From Avichristensenella sp031549105 (GTDB lineage Bacteria; Bacillota; Clostridia; Christensenellales; Aristaeellaceae), in the NCBI GenBank assembly GCA_031549105.1, contig JAVBQK010000057.1, positions 29,923 to 93,922 on the forward strand: a DNA stretch of 64,000 nucleotides, given 5' to 3'. The translations under genes and the position numbers were made by a program. The notes beneath the pieces are model-generated. The model was not told the origin of the DNA, made no database searches, and was given only the letters and a program-made list of their open reading frames with translations. Shown one piece after another: positions 8,682 to 16,776 of the stretch (position 1 is the first letter of the stretch; the number at the start of each line of letters is the position of its first letter).

Positions 8682-9308
8682 TTAGCGGGAGTAATACTCG
8701 ACGATGAGCTGTTCGTTGATCGTCATGTCAATGTCCTCGCGCCGCGGGGCTGCCGCGACGTTGGCGGTCAGGTTCTCGGCATCCAGCGTCAGCCACTTGG
8801 GCACGATGCGGCCAGTGCCTTCCTTCAGCGCCTTGAAGTGTTCCATTTCCTTGGAGCGCTCACGTAGCGTGATCACGTCCCCTTCCTTCACGAGGAACGA
8901 AGGAATGTTGACCTTCTGGCCGTTGACGCGCACATGGCCGTGCAGCACAAACTGGCGCGCCTGCGGGCGGGAATCGCCCAGGCCCAGGCGGTACACGACG
9001 TTATCCAGCCGGCGCTCAAGCAGCGCCAGGAGGTTTTCGCCCGTGACGCCACGCATGTTGCTGGCCTTCTCGTAGTAGCGCTGGAACTGCCCTTCCATGA
9101 TGCCGTACGCGCGGCGGCACTTCTGCTTCTCGCGCAGCTGGATGCCGTACTCCGACACCTTGCGCTGGCGCGCCTGCCCATGCTGGCCCGGAGGGGTGGG
9201 GCGAACGTTAAAGGTGCACTTGGGCGAATAGCACTTGTCTCCCTTGAGGAAGAGCTTCGTACCTTCGCGGCGGCACAGACGGCAAACAGAACCGGTATAT
9301 CTTGCCAT
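8682..9308 (-). CDS. rpsD: 30S ribosomal protein S4, zinc-binding type
   Basis: S4 nucleates 16S rRNA 5'-domain assembly and, in many bacteria, represses its own operon. The 208-residue sequence has a four-cysteine zinc site (C9, C12, C26, C31) and an S4 RNA-binding domain from about residue 98 (RRLDNVVYRLGL). In many Bacillota rpsD lies elsewhere as a single gene; here it is between rpsK and rpoA. Confidence 0.97.
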   Translation of the reverse strand: MARYTGSVCRLCRREGTKLFLKGDKCYSPKCTFNVRPTPPGQHGQARQRKVSEYGIQLREKQKCRRAYGIMEGQFQRYYEKASNMRGVTGENLLALLERRLDNVVYRLGLGDSRPQARQFVLHGHVRVNGQKVNIPSFLVKEGDVITLRERSKEMEHFKALKEGTGRIVPKWLTLDAENLTANVAAAPRREDIDMTINEQLIVEYYSR

Positions 9309-9342
9309 GTTATTGGTACCTCCTAATATCTTGCGGCCAGCA

Positions 9343-9744
9343 TTACACGCGGCGGCGCTTGGGCGGGCGGCAGCCGTTGTGCGGGATGGGTGTTACGTCC
9401 TTGATCATGTTGACTTCAAGCCCTGCGGCCTGCAGTGAACGGATGGCGGCCTCGCGTCCCGAGCCCGGACCCTTGACGTACACTTCGACGGTCTTCAGGC
9501 CGTATTCCATCGCGGCCTTGGCAGCCGTCTCAGCAGCCATCTGCGCCGCGAACGGCGTGGACTTCTTGCTGCCGCGGAAACCGAGCCCGCCGGCGCTGGC
9601 CCAAGAGAGGGCGTTGCCGTTGATGTCCGTCAGCGTGACGATGGTGTTGTTGAAGGAAGAGCGGATATGCGCCGCGCCACGCTCCACGAGCTTTTTCTCG
9701 CGGCGCTTGCGGGTTACGCGCTTGAGATTTTTTTTCGGTGCCAT
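9343..9744 (-). CDS. rpsK: 30S ribosomal protein S11
   Basis: A 133-residue platform protein of the 30S subunit. Diagnostic stretches are AHIRSSFNNTIVTLTD, GFRGSKKSTPFAAQ and the basic C-terminus IPHNGCRPPKRRRV. It follows rpsM by 15 nt. Confidence 0.97.
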   Translation of the reverse strand: MAPKKNLKRVTRKRREKKLVERGAAHIRSSFNNTIVTLTDINGNALSWASAGGLGFRGSKKSTPFAAQMAAETAAKAAMEYGLKTVEVYVKGPGSGREAAIRSLQAAGLEVNMIKDVTPIPHNGCRPPKRRRV

Positions 9745-9759
9745 TGGTGATTACCTCCC

Positions 9760-10137
9760 TTACCTCGTCGCCTTTTTCTTGCCGGCAACCTGCTTCTTGG
9801 GACCCTTGCGGGTGCGTGCGTTCTGCTTGGTATTCTGTCCGCGGACGGGCAGGTTACGGCGGTGGCGCACACCGCGATAGCAGCCGATTTCCACCAGGCG
9901 CTTGATATTCAGGGAAATTTCACGGCGAAGGTCGCCCTCCACCTTTACGTTGTGCTCGATGTACTCGCGCAGCTTGTTGATCTCCTGTTCGGTCAGATCC
10001 TTCACGCGCGTGTCCGGATTGATGCCGGTTTCCTTGATGATTTTCTGCGCGGTCGGCAGGCCGATACCGTAGATATAGGTAATGCCGATTTCAACGCGCT
10101 TGTCCCGGGGCAGGTCTACGCCTGATATACGTGCCAT
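9760..10137 (-). CDS. rpsM: 30S ribosomal protein S13
   Basis: A 125-residue head protein of the 30S subunit that contacts the P-site tRNA and the B1 bridge. It has the family opening ARISGVDLPRDKRVEIGLTYIYG-like segment, RHRRNLPVRGQ and a Lys-rich tail. It is separated from rpmJ by an unusually large gap of 345 nt that holds a dispersed repeat. Confidence 0.97.
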   Translation of the reverse strand: MARISGVDLPRDKRVEIGITYIYGIGLPTAQKIIKETGINPDTRVKDLTEQEINKLREYIEHNVKVEGDLRREISLNIKRLVEIGCYRGVRHRRNLPVRGQNTKQNARTRKGPKKQVAGKKKATR

Positions 10138-10264
10138 AGGTTTACCTCCGTGCTGTGTGGTTAGGATCAGATACGCCTAGATACTCTATATGGAAACCCT
10201 TCGGAGACACAGAGCGGTGAAGTCTGTGTAGCCGCCCGAAAGGTAAACCGTCGGAGGGGGGACG

Positions 10265-10467
10265 GGGAGAACGCCAGGGGGACTTTGTCCCCCTGGACCC
10301 CCTACCAAAGGGCATCGCCCTTTGGAAACCCAACATTTCGCCTGCGGGCGGGTTGTGTTCTATCTGCTGATAAAAGCTCTACCCGCCGTGAGGCGAAATG
10401 TCGGAGGTCCAGGAGGCTGGCCTCCTGGCAGGGGGTCTGGGGGACAGCGTCCCCCAGCGTCTCCCCT
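10265..10467. repeat. Nested-palindrome dispersed element, copy 2, inside the ribosomal operon
   Basis: About 200 bp between rpmJ and rpsM. Local palindromes are CCAGGGGGACTTTGTCCCCCTGG, AAAGGGCATCGCCCTTT, CCAGGAGGCTGGCCTCCTGG and CTGGGGGACAGCGTCCCCCAG. The central arms CAACATTTCGCC and GGCGAAATGT are inverted. The remaining 10138-10264 shows no gene or tRNA. Confidence 0.85.
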
Positions 10468-10482
10468 TACCGCAACAACCCG

Positions 10483-10596
10483 TCAGCCCTGCTTCTGCTT
10501 GTGCTTGGGGTTCTCGCAGATAATCATCACGCGGCCCTTGCGGCGGATGATCTTGCACTTTTCGCAAATGGGCTTGACGGACGGACGTACTTTCAT
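10483..10596 (-). CDS. rpmJ: 50S ribosomal protein L36, zinc-binding
   Basis: A 37-residue reading frame with the L36 opening KVRPSVKPICEKC, zinc ligands C11, C14, C27 and H32, and tail NPKHKQKQG. The start at 10596 is preferred over an ATG two codons upstream (10602) because GGAGG at 10605-10609 would be too close to the latter. It follows infA in the usual order. Confidence 0.95.
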   Translation of the reverse strand: MKVRPSVKPICEKCKIIRRKGRVMIICENPKHKQKQG

Positions 10597-10647
10597 GGTC
10601 ATTTCCTCCCTTTTTCTCGTGCCTTCCCTCGCGGGCAGGCGCCTCGC

Positions 10648-10869
10648 TTATGCCTTGCTCCGCCAGGTAATCCGACCGCGGGTCAGATCATAGGGCGAAA
10701 GTTCCATCGTAACCTTATCCCCCGGATAGATGCGGATGAAGTGCATGCGCATTTTCCCGGAAATATGGGCCATGATGCGATGCCCGTTGGGCAACTCCAC
10801 CTGGAACATGGCGTTGGGCAGCGCCTCTACGACGACGCCTTCCACCTCGATAACATCAGTCTTGGCCAA
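10648..10869 (-). CDS. infA: Translation initiation factor IF-1, TTG start
   Basis: The 73-residue product begins AKTDVIEVEG after a TTG start at 10869, preceded by GGGAGGA at about 9 nt; this gives exactly the family length of about 72. An in-frame ATG 78 nt upstream would add a leader unlike any IF-1 and overlap the KOW gene heavily. The single OB fold carries the motifs HISGKMRMHFIRI and SPYDLTRGRI. IF-1 occupies the A site during 30S initiation. The start overlaps the KOW gene by 14 nt. Confidence 0.95.
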   Translation of the reverse strand: MAKTDVIEVEGVVVEALPNAMFQVELPNGHRIMAHISGKMRMHFIRIYPGDKVTMELSPYDLTRGRITWRSKA

Positions 10870-11158
10870 ATCGATTTTCCTCCCTTGAGGCTGATGACCC
10901 GCTGAGCAGTAGTCCGCGGATTTCAGCATTGGTCGGCATTTTACCATCCTGTAGCATCCCCGCTACGCTGGCAAAAAATTCCGGTGTCGCCCGCAAATGC
11001 ATACGCTTTTTTTTCTTGGGGGCTTCCACCTTGCGCAGGCCGCCATCGGCCACATAGGCGAAGGTGTCATCCGCCCGGAGCACCACGAAAAGCCTTCCGG
11101 CGTCGCGCCCTGCTTTGGAGAGCACCGTCCGGCCCGGCTCGATGGGGATCTTGTTCAT
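10856..11158 (-). CDS. KOW-domain RNA-binding protein (L14e-like)
   Basis: A 100-residue basic protein whose N-terminal 45 residues (GRTVLSKAGRDAGRLFVVL) form a KOW motif like that of eukaryotic L14e. Genes of this type sit between map and infA in many Clostridia; the role is not established, but ribosome association is the obvious inference. The C-terminus has a KKKKR patch. It is coupled to map by an ATGA overlap. Confidence 0.85.
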   Translation of the reverse strand: MNKIPIEPGRTVLSKAGRDAGRLFVVLRADDTFAYVADGGLRKVEAPKKKKRMHLRATPEFFASVAGMLQDGKMPTNAEIRGLLLSGSSASREENRFGQD

Positions 11159-11913
11159 CCGGGGCCACCCGCCGCCTTCATTGTAAGCACCTCAGGATCG
11201 CCCGCAGTGATCAGGACGGTGTTTTCGTAGTGGGCGCTGAGGGAGCCATCCCGTGTACGGACATCCCAGCCGTCCATGCGGACTTCGTAGCCGCCCAGGT
11301 TGATCATCGGCTCGATCGCGAGCGTCATCCCCTGGCGAAGCCGGAAGCCACGTCCCGCGGCGCCATAGTTGGCGACCTCAGGGTCCTCGTGCATCTCGCG
11401 GCCAATACCATGCCCGCAGAGGGCGCGGACAACGGAGTAACCTTCCGCCTCAGCACAGGCCTGCACGGCGTGCGATATGTCACCGATGCGGCAGCCTTCG
11501 CGGCAAAACTTCAGCGAATCCCAGAAACAGCGCTCCGTCACCCGGATCAACTTGGCGGCTTCGGGCATGATAGCGCCAACGGGAACCGTTCGCGCCATGT
11601 CTGCCTGCCAGCCATCCAGGATCAGGCCGATGTCCAGGCCGACGATCGACCCTTCGATAAGCGGCTTATCATCCGGGATGCCGTGCACCACCGCGTCATT
11701 CACCGACGTGCAGAGCGAAGCTGGAAAACCTTGGTAGCCATAAAACGAGGGGACTGCGCCAGCCTTGCGGATCAGGCGGTCCGCCAACTGGTTGAGCTGC
11801 TTGGTGGTGACGCCCGGCGCAACCGCCGCACACACCTGCGCAAGCACATCCTCCAGAAGGTGGCCGGCCACGCGCATTTTGGCGGCCTGCTCAGCGTTCT
11901 TGAGCGTAATCAC
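11155..11913 (-). CDS. map: Type I methionine aminopeptidase, GTG start
   Basis: A 252-residue enzyme that removes the N-terminal Met from nascent proteins. Metal ligands are all present: D94 (GLDIG), D105 (ADMART), H168 (GHGIG), E201 (AIEPM) and E230 (HYENT), with the substrate-contacting H77. The start is GTG at 11913, overlapping the adk stop by 4 nt (GTGA). No N-terminal zinc-finger extension is present. Confidence 0.97.
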   Translation of the reverse strand: MITLKNAEQAAKMRVAGHLLEDVLAQVCAAVAPGVTTKQLNQLADRLIRKAGAVPSFYGYQGFPASLCTSVNDAVVHGIPDDKPLIEGSIVGLDIGLILDGWQADMARTVPVGAIMPEAAKLIRVTERCFWDSLKFCREGCRIGDISHAVQACAEAEGYSVVRALCGHGIGREMHEDPEVANYGAAGRGFRLRQGMTLAIEPMINLGGYEVRMDGWDVRTRDGSLSAHYENTVLITAGDPEVLTMKAAGGPG

Positions 11914-12533
11914 TGCAGCGCCTTCTGCACGCGCTCCTCCACCTGAGAAACCTCTCCGTCCGAGCTAACGGAACGCAGGAGGCCCCGGCCGGTGTAGTAC
12001 GCGATCAGCGGTTTGGTCTGGGCGTGATAGACCGCCAGGCGGTTAAGCACCGTCTCCGGCGCGTCGTCCTTGCGGATGGTCAGCGCCTGCCCGCACTGCG
12101 GGCAATCAGCGCGCTCGCCCAGCCAGCTGGTGTGCGAGGTAAACCCGCACCCCGGGCACACGCGGCGGCCCTTCATGCGGCTCACAATCGACTCGTCCTC
12201 GATCTCCAGGTTCAGCACCAGGTCGATCTGGGCGATGGCATCCAGTGCCTCGGCCTGCGGCTCGGTGCGCGGGAAGCCATCAAAGATGACGCCATTCGCA
12301 CAGTCCGGTTCGGCCAGCCGTTCCTTGATCATCTCAATGACAAGGGTATCGGGCACAAGCTGCCCGGCCTCAATAAAGGCCTTCGCCTCGCGCCCTAGCG
12401 CCGTGTCCATCTTCATATGTTCGCGGAGCATATCCCCGGTTGAGAGGCGGGGAATGCCCATCGCCCGGCTTGCCTTGTGCGCGTGCGTTCCTTTACCGGA
12501 GCCAGGAGGCCCCAGAAAAATGATGTTTTTCAT
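11910..12533 (-). CDS. adk: Adenylate kinase with zinc-binding lid
   Basis: A 207-residue enzyme interconverting AMP plus ATP and two ADP. The P-loop is GPPGSGKGT; the LID domain has four cysteines (CPGCG and CPQCG), the structural zinc form common in Gram-positives. The start at 12533 (MKNIIFLG) follows AAGGGGG; a start 21 nt upstream lacks support. The usual secY-adk-map order is kept. Confidence 0.97.
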   Translation of the reverse strand: MKNIIFLGPPGSGKGTHAHKASRAMGIPRLSTGDMLREHMKMDTALGREAKAFIEAGQLVPDTLVIEMIKERLAEPDCANGVIFDGFPRTEPQAEALDAIAQIDLVLNLEIEDESIVSRMKGRRVCPGCGFTSHTSWLGERADCPQCGQALTIRKDDAPETVLNRLAVYHAQTKPLIAYYTGRGLLRSVSSDGEVSQVEERVQKALQ

Positions 12534-12565
12534 GCGCATCCCCCTTTCAAACACGTGGATACATC

Positions 12566-13834
12566 TTAGAGGAAACCCTTATAGTGACGCATCAGCATCT
12601 GACTTTCGAGCTGGCGCGTCGTCTCTAGTGAAACCGAAACCGCGATCAAGAGCGAGCTGGCCGCGAACGGAAGCGCCATACCGCTCCACATGGTGACGAG
12701 CGTGGGAATCGTCGCCAGTACGGCGAGAAAGATACCGCCAAACAACGTGATACGGCTGGAAATCCTGCCCAGATAATCGCTGGTGGGCTTGCCCTGGCGA
12801 ATGCCCGGGATTGTGCCGCCGTTCTGCTGCATGTTCTTGGCGATCTCAATCGGGTTGAAAGAAATGCTCGTGTAGAAATAGGCGAAGAACAGAATCATGA
12901 CCGCAAGTACCAATTGATACCATACGCTCTTCATGAAGAAATCATTCCACCACAACGAAATAGAGCTGTTCGACCAGAAGGCCATGATCGTACCCGGGAA
13001 CTGCATGATGGAGTACGCAAAGATCAGCGGGAGCACGCCCGAGGAGTTGACCTTCATCGGGATGTGTGTGCTCTGGCCGCCGTACATCTTGCGACCGACC
13101 ATGCGCTTGGCATACTGTACCGGCACGCGGCGCTCGCCCATGTCGACGAACGTCACGGCCGTGACCATGACCAGGATGCCGATGATCAGCAGGATCGCGG
13201 TAACGATATTGCCGACGGTCAGCGTCGTGGTGAACAGCGCCGAGATACCCGAGGCGCACCAATTAAACAGCGAAGCGATGATACCCGAGAAAATCAACAG
13301 CGAGACGCCGTTGCCAATGCCCTTTTCGGTGATCCGCTCGCCGATCCACATCGCCAGCGTAGAGCCCGCCGCCATCGAAAGGCCGATACACATGGAGGTA
13401 ACAAACGGGGAGCCGAACTCGCCCGACTTCATCGCGCCCATGCCGACCACCAGGCCGACGGCCTGCACGAAGCCCAGCACGACGGTGACGTAACGGGTGA
13501 TCTGCGCGATCTTCTTGCGGCCTTCTTCGCCTTCCTTCTGGAGGTTCTCCAGGTACGGAATGGCAACGCCCAGCAGCTGCATGATAATCGACGCGTTGAT
13601 GTAGGGGCTGATACCCATGGCCATGATGGTCATCTGGGAGAACTGGCCGCCGGTCATCGAACCCAGGAAGCCCAGGAGCGAGAATTGCTCCATCGCCGAG
13701 GCGACGACCGCAGTGTCGATGCCCGCTACCGGAATAACGCCCGCCAGACGGTAGATCAGCAGCATGAACAGCGTATAGAGGATCTTCTTGCGAAGGTCCT
13801 CAATCCGCCATGCATTGCGAAGCGTCTCAAGCAT
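12566..13834 (-). CDS. secY: Protein translocase subunit SecY
   Basis: The 422-residue channel subunit of the Sec translocon has ten transmembrane segments, with typical opening MLETLRNAWRIEDLRKKI and the plug-region GSMTGGQFSQMTIMAMGI. The start at 13834, 1 nt past the rplO stop and behind GAGGTGG, is preferred over an upstream ATG lying inside rplO. Confidence 0.97.
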   Translation of the reverse strand: MLETLRNAWRIEDLRKKILYTLFMLLIYRLAGVIPVAGIDTAVVASAMEQFSLLGFLGSMTGGQFSQMTIMAMGISPYINASIIMQLLGVAIPYLENLQKEGEEGRKKIAQITRYVTVVLGFVQAVGLVVGMGAMKSGEFGSPFVTSMCIGLSMAAGSTLAMWIGERITEKGIGNGVSLLIFSGIIASLFNWCASGISALFTTTLTVGNIVTAILLIIGILVMVTAVTFVDMGERRVPVQYAKRMVGRKMYGGQSTHIPMKVNSSGVLPLIFAYSIMQFPGTIMAFWSNSSISLWWNDFFMKSVWYQLVLAVMILFFAYFYTSISFNPIEIAKNMQQNGGTIPGIRQGKPTSDYLGRISSRITLFGGIFLAVLATIPTLVTMWSGMALPFAASSLLIAVSVSLETTRQLESQMLMRHYKGFL

Positions 13835-13835
13835 C

Positions 13836-14276
13836 TCAGACCACCTCGGCTTTCCCGCCAATGGCCTCGATCTTCTCTTTTGCAGAGGCGGTGAACTTCG
13901 CCGCCTTCACGGTCAGCTTCTTGGTGATGTCGCCATTGCCCATGATCTTCAGGCCGCACAGCGGCTTCTTGACCAGGCCCTTGGCCATCATGTCGCTGAT
14001 ATCCACAGTAGCGCCATCTTCGAATGCATCCAGCGCGGACACGTTGACGATCGCGTACTCCTTGCGGAAGATATTGGTAAAGCCAAGCTTGGGCAGGCGG
14101 CGCGTCAACGGGAGCTGGCCGCCCTCAAAGTAGGAACCCTTGCCATGGCCGCTGCGGGCCTTGGCGCCTTTATGGCCCTTGCCGCTGGTCTTGCCCAGGC
14201 CCGACCCGGGGCCGCGGCCAAGACGCTTGGGCGAGGTGACCGAACCCGGCGCGGGAGACAGTTCGTATAGCTTCAT
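13836..14276 (-). CDS. rplO: 50S ribosomal protein L15
   Basis: A 146-residue protein with the Gly/Lys-rich N-terminal extension (LGRGPGSGLGKTSGKGHKGAK) that threads into 23S rRNA and a globular C-terminal half. The start at 14276 matches the family opening MKLYELSPAPGS; 19 upstream in-frame codons are unlike L15. Confidence 0.97.
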   Translation of the reverse strand: MKLYELSPAPGSVTSPKRLGRGPGSGLGKTSGKGHKGAKARSGHGKGSYFEGGQLPLTRRLPKLGFTNIFRKEYAIVNVSALDAFEDGATVDISDMMAKGLVKKPLCGLKIMGNGDITKKLTVKAAKFTASAKEKIEAIGGKAEVV

Positions 14277-14289
14277 CCGGGTAGCCTCC

Positions 14290-14475
14290 TTACTGGTCAA
14301 TCTCTTCCACGGCGACCATGTGCTTGACCACAAAGATCATTCCGCGAATGGAGGGGTTGTCCTCATGCACCACGGACTGGTGCAACTTGTGAAGGCCCAG
14401 CGCCTCAACGGTGCGAATGTGCTTTTTAAGGCTGGAAATAGGCGATTTCTTTAGCGTAATCTTCAGCTTCTTCAT
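14290..14475 (-). CDS. rpmD: 50S ribosomal protein L30
   Basis: A 61-residue protein with opening KKLKITLKKSPIS and the motif RTVEALGLHKLHQSVV. It lies in the normal rpsE-rpmD-rplO order. Confidence 0.96.
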   Translation of the reverse strand: MKKLKITLKKSPISSLKKHIRTVEALGLHKLHQSVVHEDNPSIRGMIFVVKHMVAVEEIDQ

Positions 14476-14489
14476 CTCTTTCGCCCTCC

Positions 14490-15086
14490 TCAGCCCAACA
14501 ACTCTTCAACGGTCTTGCCGCGGAGCTTAGCAACCTGTTCCGCGCTGCGGAGCGTCGCAAGGCCTGCCAGCGTCGCCTTGACCATGTTGATCGGGTTGTT
14601 CGTGCCGTAGGACTTGGTGCGGATATCCTTGATACCACACAGCTCAAGCACGGCGCGAGCCGGACCGCCCGCGATAACGCCGGTTCCTGCGGGGGCCGGC
14701 AGCAGCAGCACCTTGCCGGTGCCGAAGCGGCCAATCGCCTCGTGGGGAATCGTCGCATCCTTAAACGGCACGGTGATCAGGTTCTTCTTCGCGGCTTCAA
14801 CCGCCTTGCGGATGGCCTCGGGAATTTCAGTGGCCTTGCCCATACCAACGCCTACACGGCCCTTCTCGTCGCCGATGACGACCAGCGCGGAAAAGCGGAA
14901 GTTACGGCCGCCCTTGACAACCTTGGTAACACGGTTGACGGCGACGAGCTTCTCTTTGAACTCCTGGGGTTCGTCCATGCGGTCGCGGCGATCACGGCGC
15001 GGCCCACGGTCATCCCGGCGGGGCGGGCGGTTTCCATCCCGATTGTCACGGCCATGATGCTGGTTGTTGTTTTGATTGTTTTCCAT
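14490..15086 (-). CDS. rpsE: 30S ribosomal protein S5 with disordered N-terminal extension
   Basis: Residues about 40-198 are standard S5: the double-stranded RNA-binding fold (FKEKLVAVNRVTKVVKGGR, GDEKGRVGVGMGKA) and the C-terminal GTNNPINMVKATL. S5 affects decoding fidelity and mRNA helicase activity. The first 36 residues are a low-complexity Asn/His then Arg/Asp-rich tail that most S5 proteins lack or have shorter. No later ATG in frame keeps a normal ribosome binding site except near residue 37. Confidence 0.95.
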   Translation of the reverse strand: MENNQNNNQHHGRDNRDGNRPPRRDDRGPRRDRRDRMDEPQEFKEKLVAVNRVTKVVKGGRNFRFSALVVIGDEKGRVGVGMGKATEIPEAIRKAVEAAKKNLITVPFKDATIPHEAIGRFGTGKVLLLPAPAGTGVIAGGPARAVLELCGIKDIRTKSYGTNNPINMVKATLAGLATLRSAEQVAKLRGKTVEELLG

Positions 15087-15088
15087 AC

Positions 15089-15457
15089 TCAGAACTCCAA
15101 TCCGGCTTCTCTGGCGCCTTCAGCGACGGCCTGCACGCGGCCCGTGTACACGTAGCCGCCGCGGTCGAACACCACGGACTTGAAGCCTGCTTGCAGCGCA
15201 CGCTCGCCGATGGTCTTGCCAACCAGCTTCGCCGCGCCTTTTTTGTTGATCTCTTCCAACTGGCCTTGGATGGCCGGATCCAGCGTCGAGGCAGAAACCA
15301 GCGTTACGCCCTTGGAATCATCGATGAGCTGGGCGTAGATATGCTTCAGGCTGCGGAACACGCAGAGCCTGGGCGACTCGGGCGTGCCGGTGATCTTCTG
15401 CCGGACGCGCTCGTGACGGATCTTGCGAACCTCATTTTTGTCCCTTTTGTTGAACAT
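15089..15457 (-). CDS. rplR: 50S ribosomal protein L18
   Basis: A 122-residue 5S rRNA-binding protein. Recognisable segments are RHERVRQKITGTPESPRLCVFRS-like N-terminus, HIYAQLIDDSKGVTL and FDRGGYVYTGRVQAVAEGAREAG. It is 2 nt from rpsE. Confidence 0.96.
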   Translation of the reverse strand: MFNKRDKNEVRKIRHERVRQKITGTPESPRLCVFRSLKHIYAQLIDDSKGVTLVSASTLDPAIQGQLEEINKKGAAKLVGKTIGERALQAGFKSVVFDRGGYVYTGRVQAVAEGAREAGLEF

Positions 15458-15477
15458 TCGCGCTCACTCCCTTTCTA

Positions 15478-16017
15478 TTACTTACCGGTCTTGCCTTCCT
15501 TGCGGCGGATATGCTCATTTTCGTACTTAATGCCCTTGCCCAGGTACGGCTCCGGCTTACGAATCTTGCGAATGTCGGCGGCAAGGTTGCCCACCTGCTG
15601 CTTGTTGATGCCCTTAACGATGATCTTCGTGGGGGCAGGCACTTCGAACTGGATGTTCTCGGGCGCCTTCATGACAACGGGGTGGCTGAAACCGATGTTG
15701 ATGGTGAGCGTATCGCCCTGAACCTGCGCGCGGTAGCCGGTTCCGACCATCTCCAGGGTTTTGGAGAAGCCGTCGGTCACGCCGACGACCAGATTGTTAA
15801 CCAGCGCGCGGTACAGGCCGTGAAGGGCCTTATGCGGCTTGTTGTCAGTGGGACGGGTCAGAATGAGGAATCCATCTTCTTCATGAACCTGGATGCCGCC
15901 CTTGACCTGCTCGGACAGGGTGCCCTTGGGCCCCTTGGCCGTGACGGTGCCGTCCGCAGCGATGTCCACTTTGACGTTCGCCGGAACCTTGATGGGGAGT
16001 TTGCCGATACGAGACAT
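15478..16017 (-). CDS. rplF: 50S ribosomal protein L6
   Basis: A 179-residue protein with the duplicated L6 fold, opening SRIGKLPIKVPANVKV and C-terminal motif EPYLGKGIKYENEHIRRKEGKTGK-like. It lies near the sarcin-ricin loop. A 149-nt gap precedes it on the rpsH side, larger than other spc gaps. Confidence 0.96.
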   Translation of the reverse strand: MSRIGKLPIKVPANVKVDIAADGTVTAKGPKGTLSEQVKGGIQVHEEDGFLILTRPTDNKPHKALHGLYRALVNNLVVGVTDGFSKTLEMVGTGYRAQVQGDTLTINIGFSHPVVMKAPENIQFEVPAPTKIIVKGINKQQVGNLAADIRKIRKPEPYLGKGIKYENEHIRRKEGKTGK

Positions 16018-16029
16018 GCTTTTCCTCCT

Positions 16030-16150
16030 TACGGAATAGCCCTCTCCGGGACGATGCCGGGGGCCCTACCGTTCTTCGCGCTGTCCGCGCTTCGCATGGG
16101 GGACTGCTGCCCCCCCTACGGAACCCCCACTAGGGAGGGGTTACGCCGAG
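16030..16150. repeat. GC-rich palindromic intergenic element between rpsH and rplF
   Basis: The gap contains several short inverted repeats (CCGGGGGCCC-type, GGGGGACTGCTGCCCCCC, AACCCCCACTAGGGAGGGGTT). It looks related in style but not in sequence to the nested-palindrome family. No reading frame is convincing. Confidence 0.45.
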
Positions 16151-16166
16151 AGCTAGTTTACCTACC

Positions 16167-16562
16167 TTACCAGATGTACGCCAGCACTTCGCCGCCGACA
16201 GCGTTCTTGCGGCATTCCTTGTCGGTCATCACACCCTTGGGGGTGGAGATGATCGCGGTGCCCAGGCCGCCGAGAACCTTGGGGATCTCGTTGCACTTGG
16301 CGTAGACGCGCAGGCCCGGACGGCTGATGCGCTTGAGGCCGACGATCACGGGGCGCTTGTCGGCGTATTTGAGCGTAACGCGGATGGAGCCCTGCAGCCC
16401 ATCGTTCACGTACTCGATGTTCTTGACGAAGCCTTCGTTCAGCAGGATCTTCGCGATCGACTTCTTCATGTTCGAAGCCGGGATGCTCACATTGTCATGT
16501 CCAGCGATCTGCGCATTGCGGATTCTGGTCAGCATATCGGCGATGGGATCATTCACGACCAT
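16167..16562 (-). CDS. rpsH: 30S ribosomal protein S8
   Basis: A 131-residue protein with opening NDPIADMLTRIRNAQ and C-terminal ISTPKGVMTDKECRKNAVGGEVLAYIW. S8 binds helix 21 of 16S rRNA and in E. coli represses the spc operon. Confidence 0.97.
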   Translation of the reverse strand: MVVNDPIADMLTRIRNAQIAGHDNVSIPASNMKKSIAKILLNEGFVKNIEYVNDGLQGSIRVTLKYADKRPVIVGLKRISRPGLRVYAKCNEIPKVLGGLGTAIISTPKGVMTDKECRKNAVGGEVLAYIW

Positions 16563-16575
16563 GTCTGTACCTCCT

Positions 16576-16761
16576 TTACCAGCTCGCCTTGCGGACGCCG
16601 GGGATCTGGCCGGCGTACGCCAGCTCGCGGAAGCAAATGCGGCATACGCCGTACTTGCGGAGCACCGAGTGCGGACGGCCGCACAGGCGGCAGCGGGTGT
16701 AAGCCCGGGTGGAGAACTTGGGCTCGCGCTGCTGCTTGAGCTTCATGCTAAGTTTCGCCAT
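16576..16761 (-). CDS. rpsZ: 30S ribosomal protein S14, zinc-binding type Z
   Basis: At 61 residues this is the short S14 with zinc ligands C24, C27, C40 and C43 (CRLCGRPH, CRICFRELA). It ends in the typical GQIPGVRKASW. It lies between rplE and rpsH. Confidence 0.97.
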   Translation of the reverse strand: MAKLSMKLKQQREPKFSTRAYTRCRLCGRPHSVLRKYGVCRICFRELAYAGQIPGVRKASW

Positions 16762-16776
16762 TGTATCTCCTCCTCC

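Noticed and set aside
10138..10264. Possible tRNA or small RNA beside the element in the ribosomal operon
   Set aside because: No T-loop consensus, acceptor stem or anticodon arm can be folded by eye on either strand.
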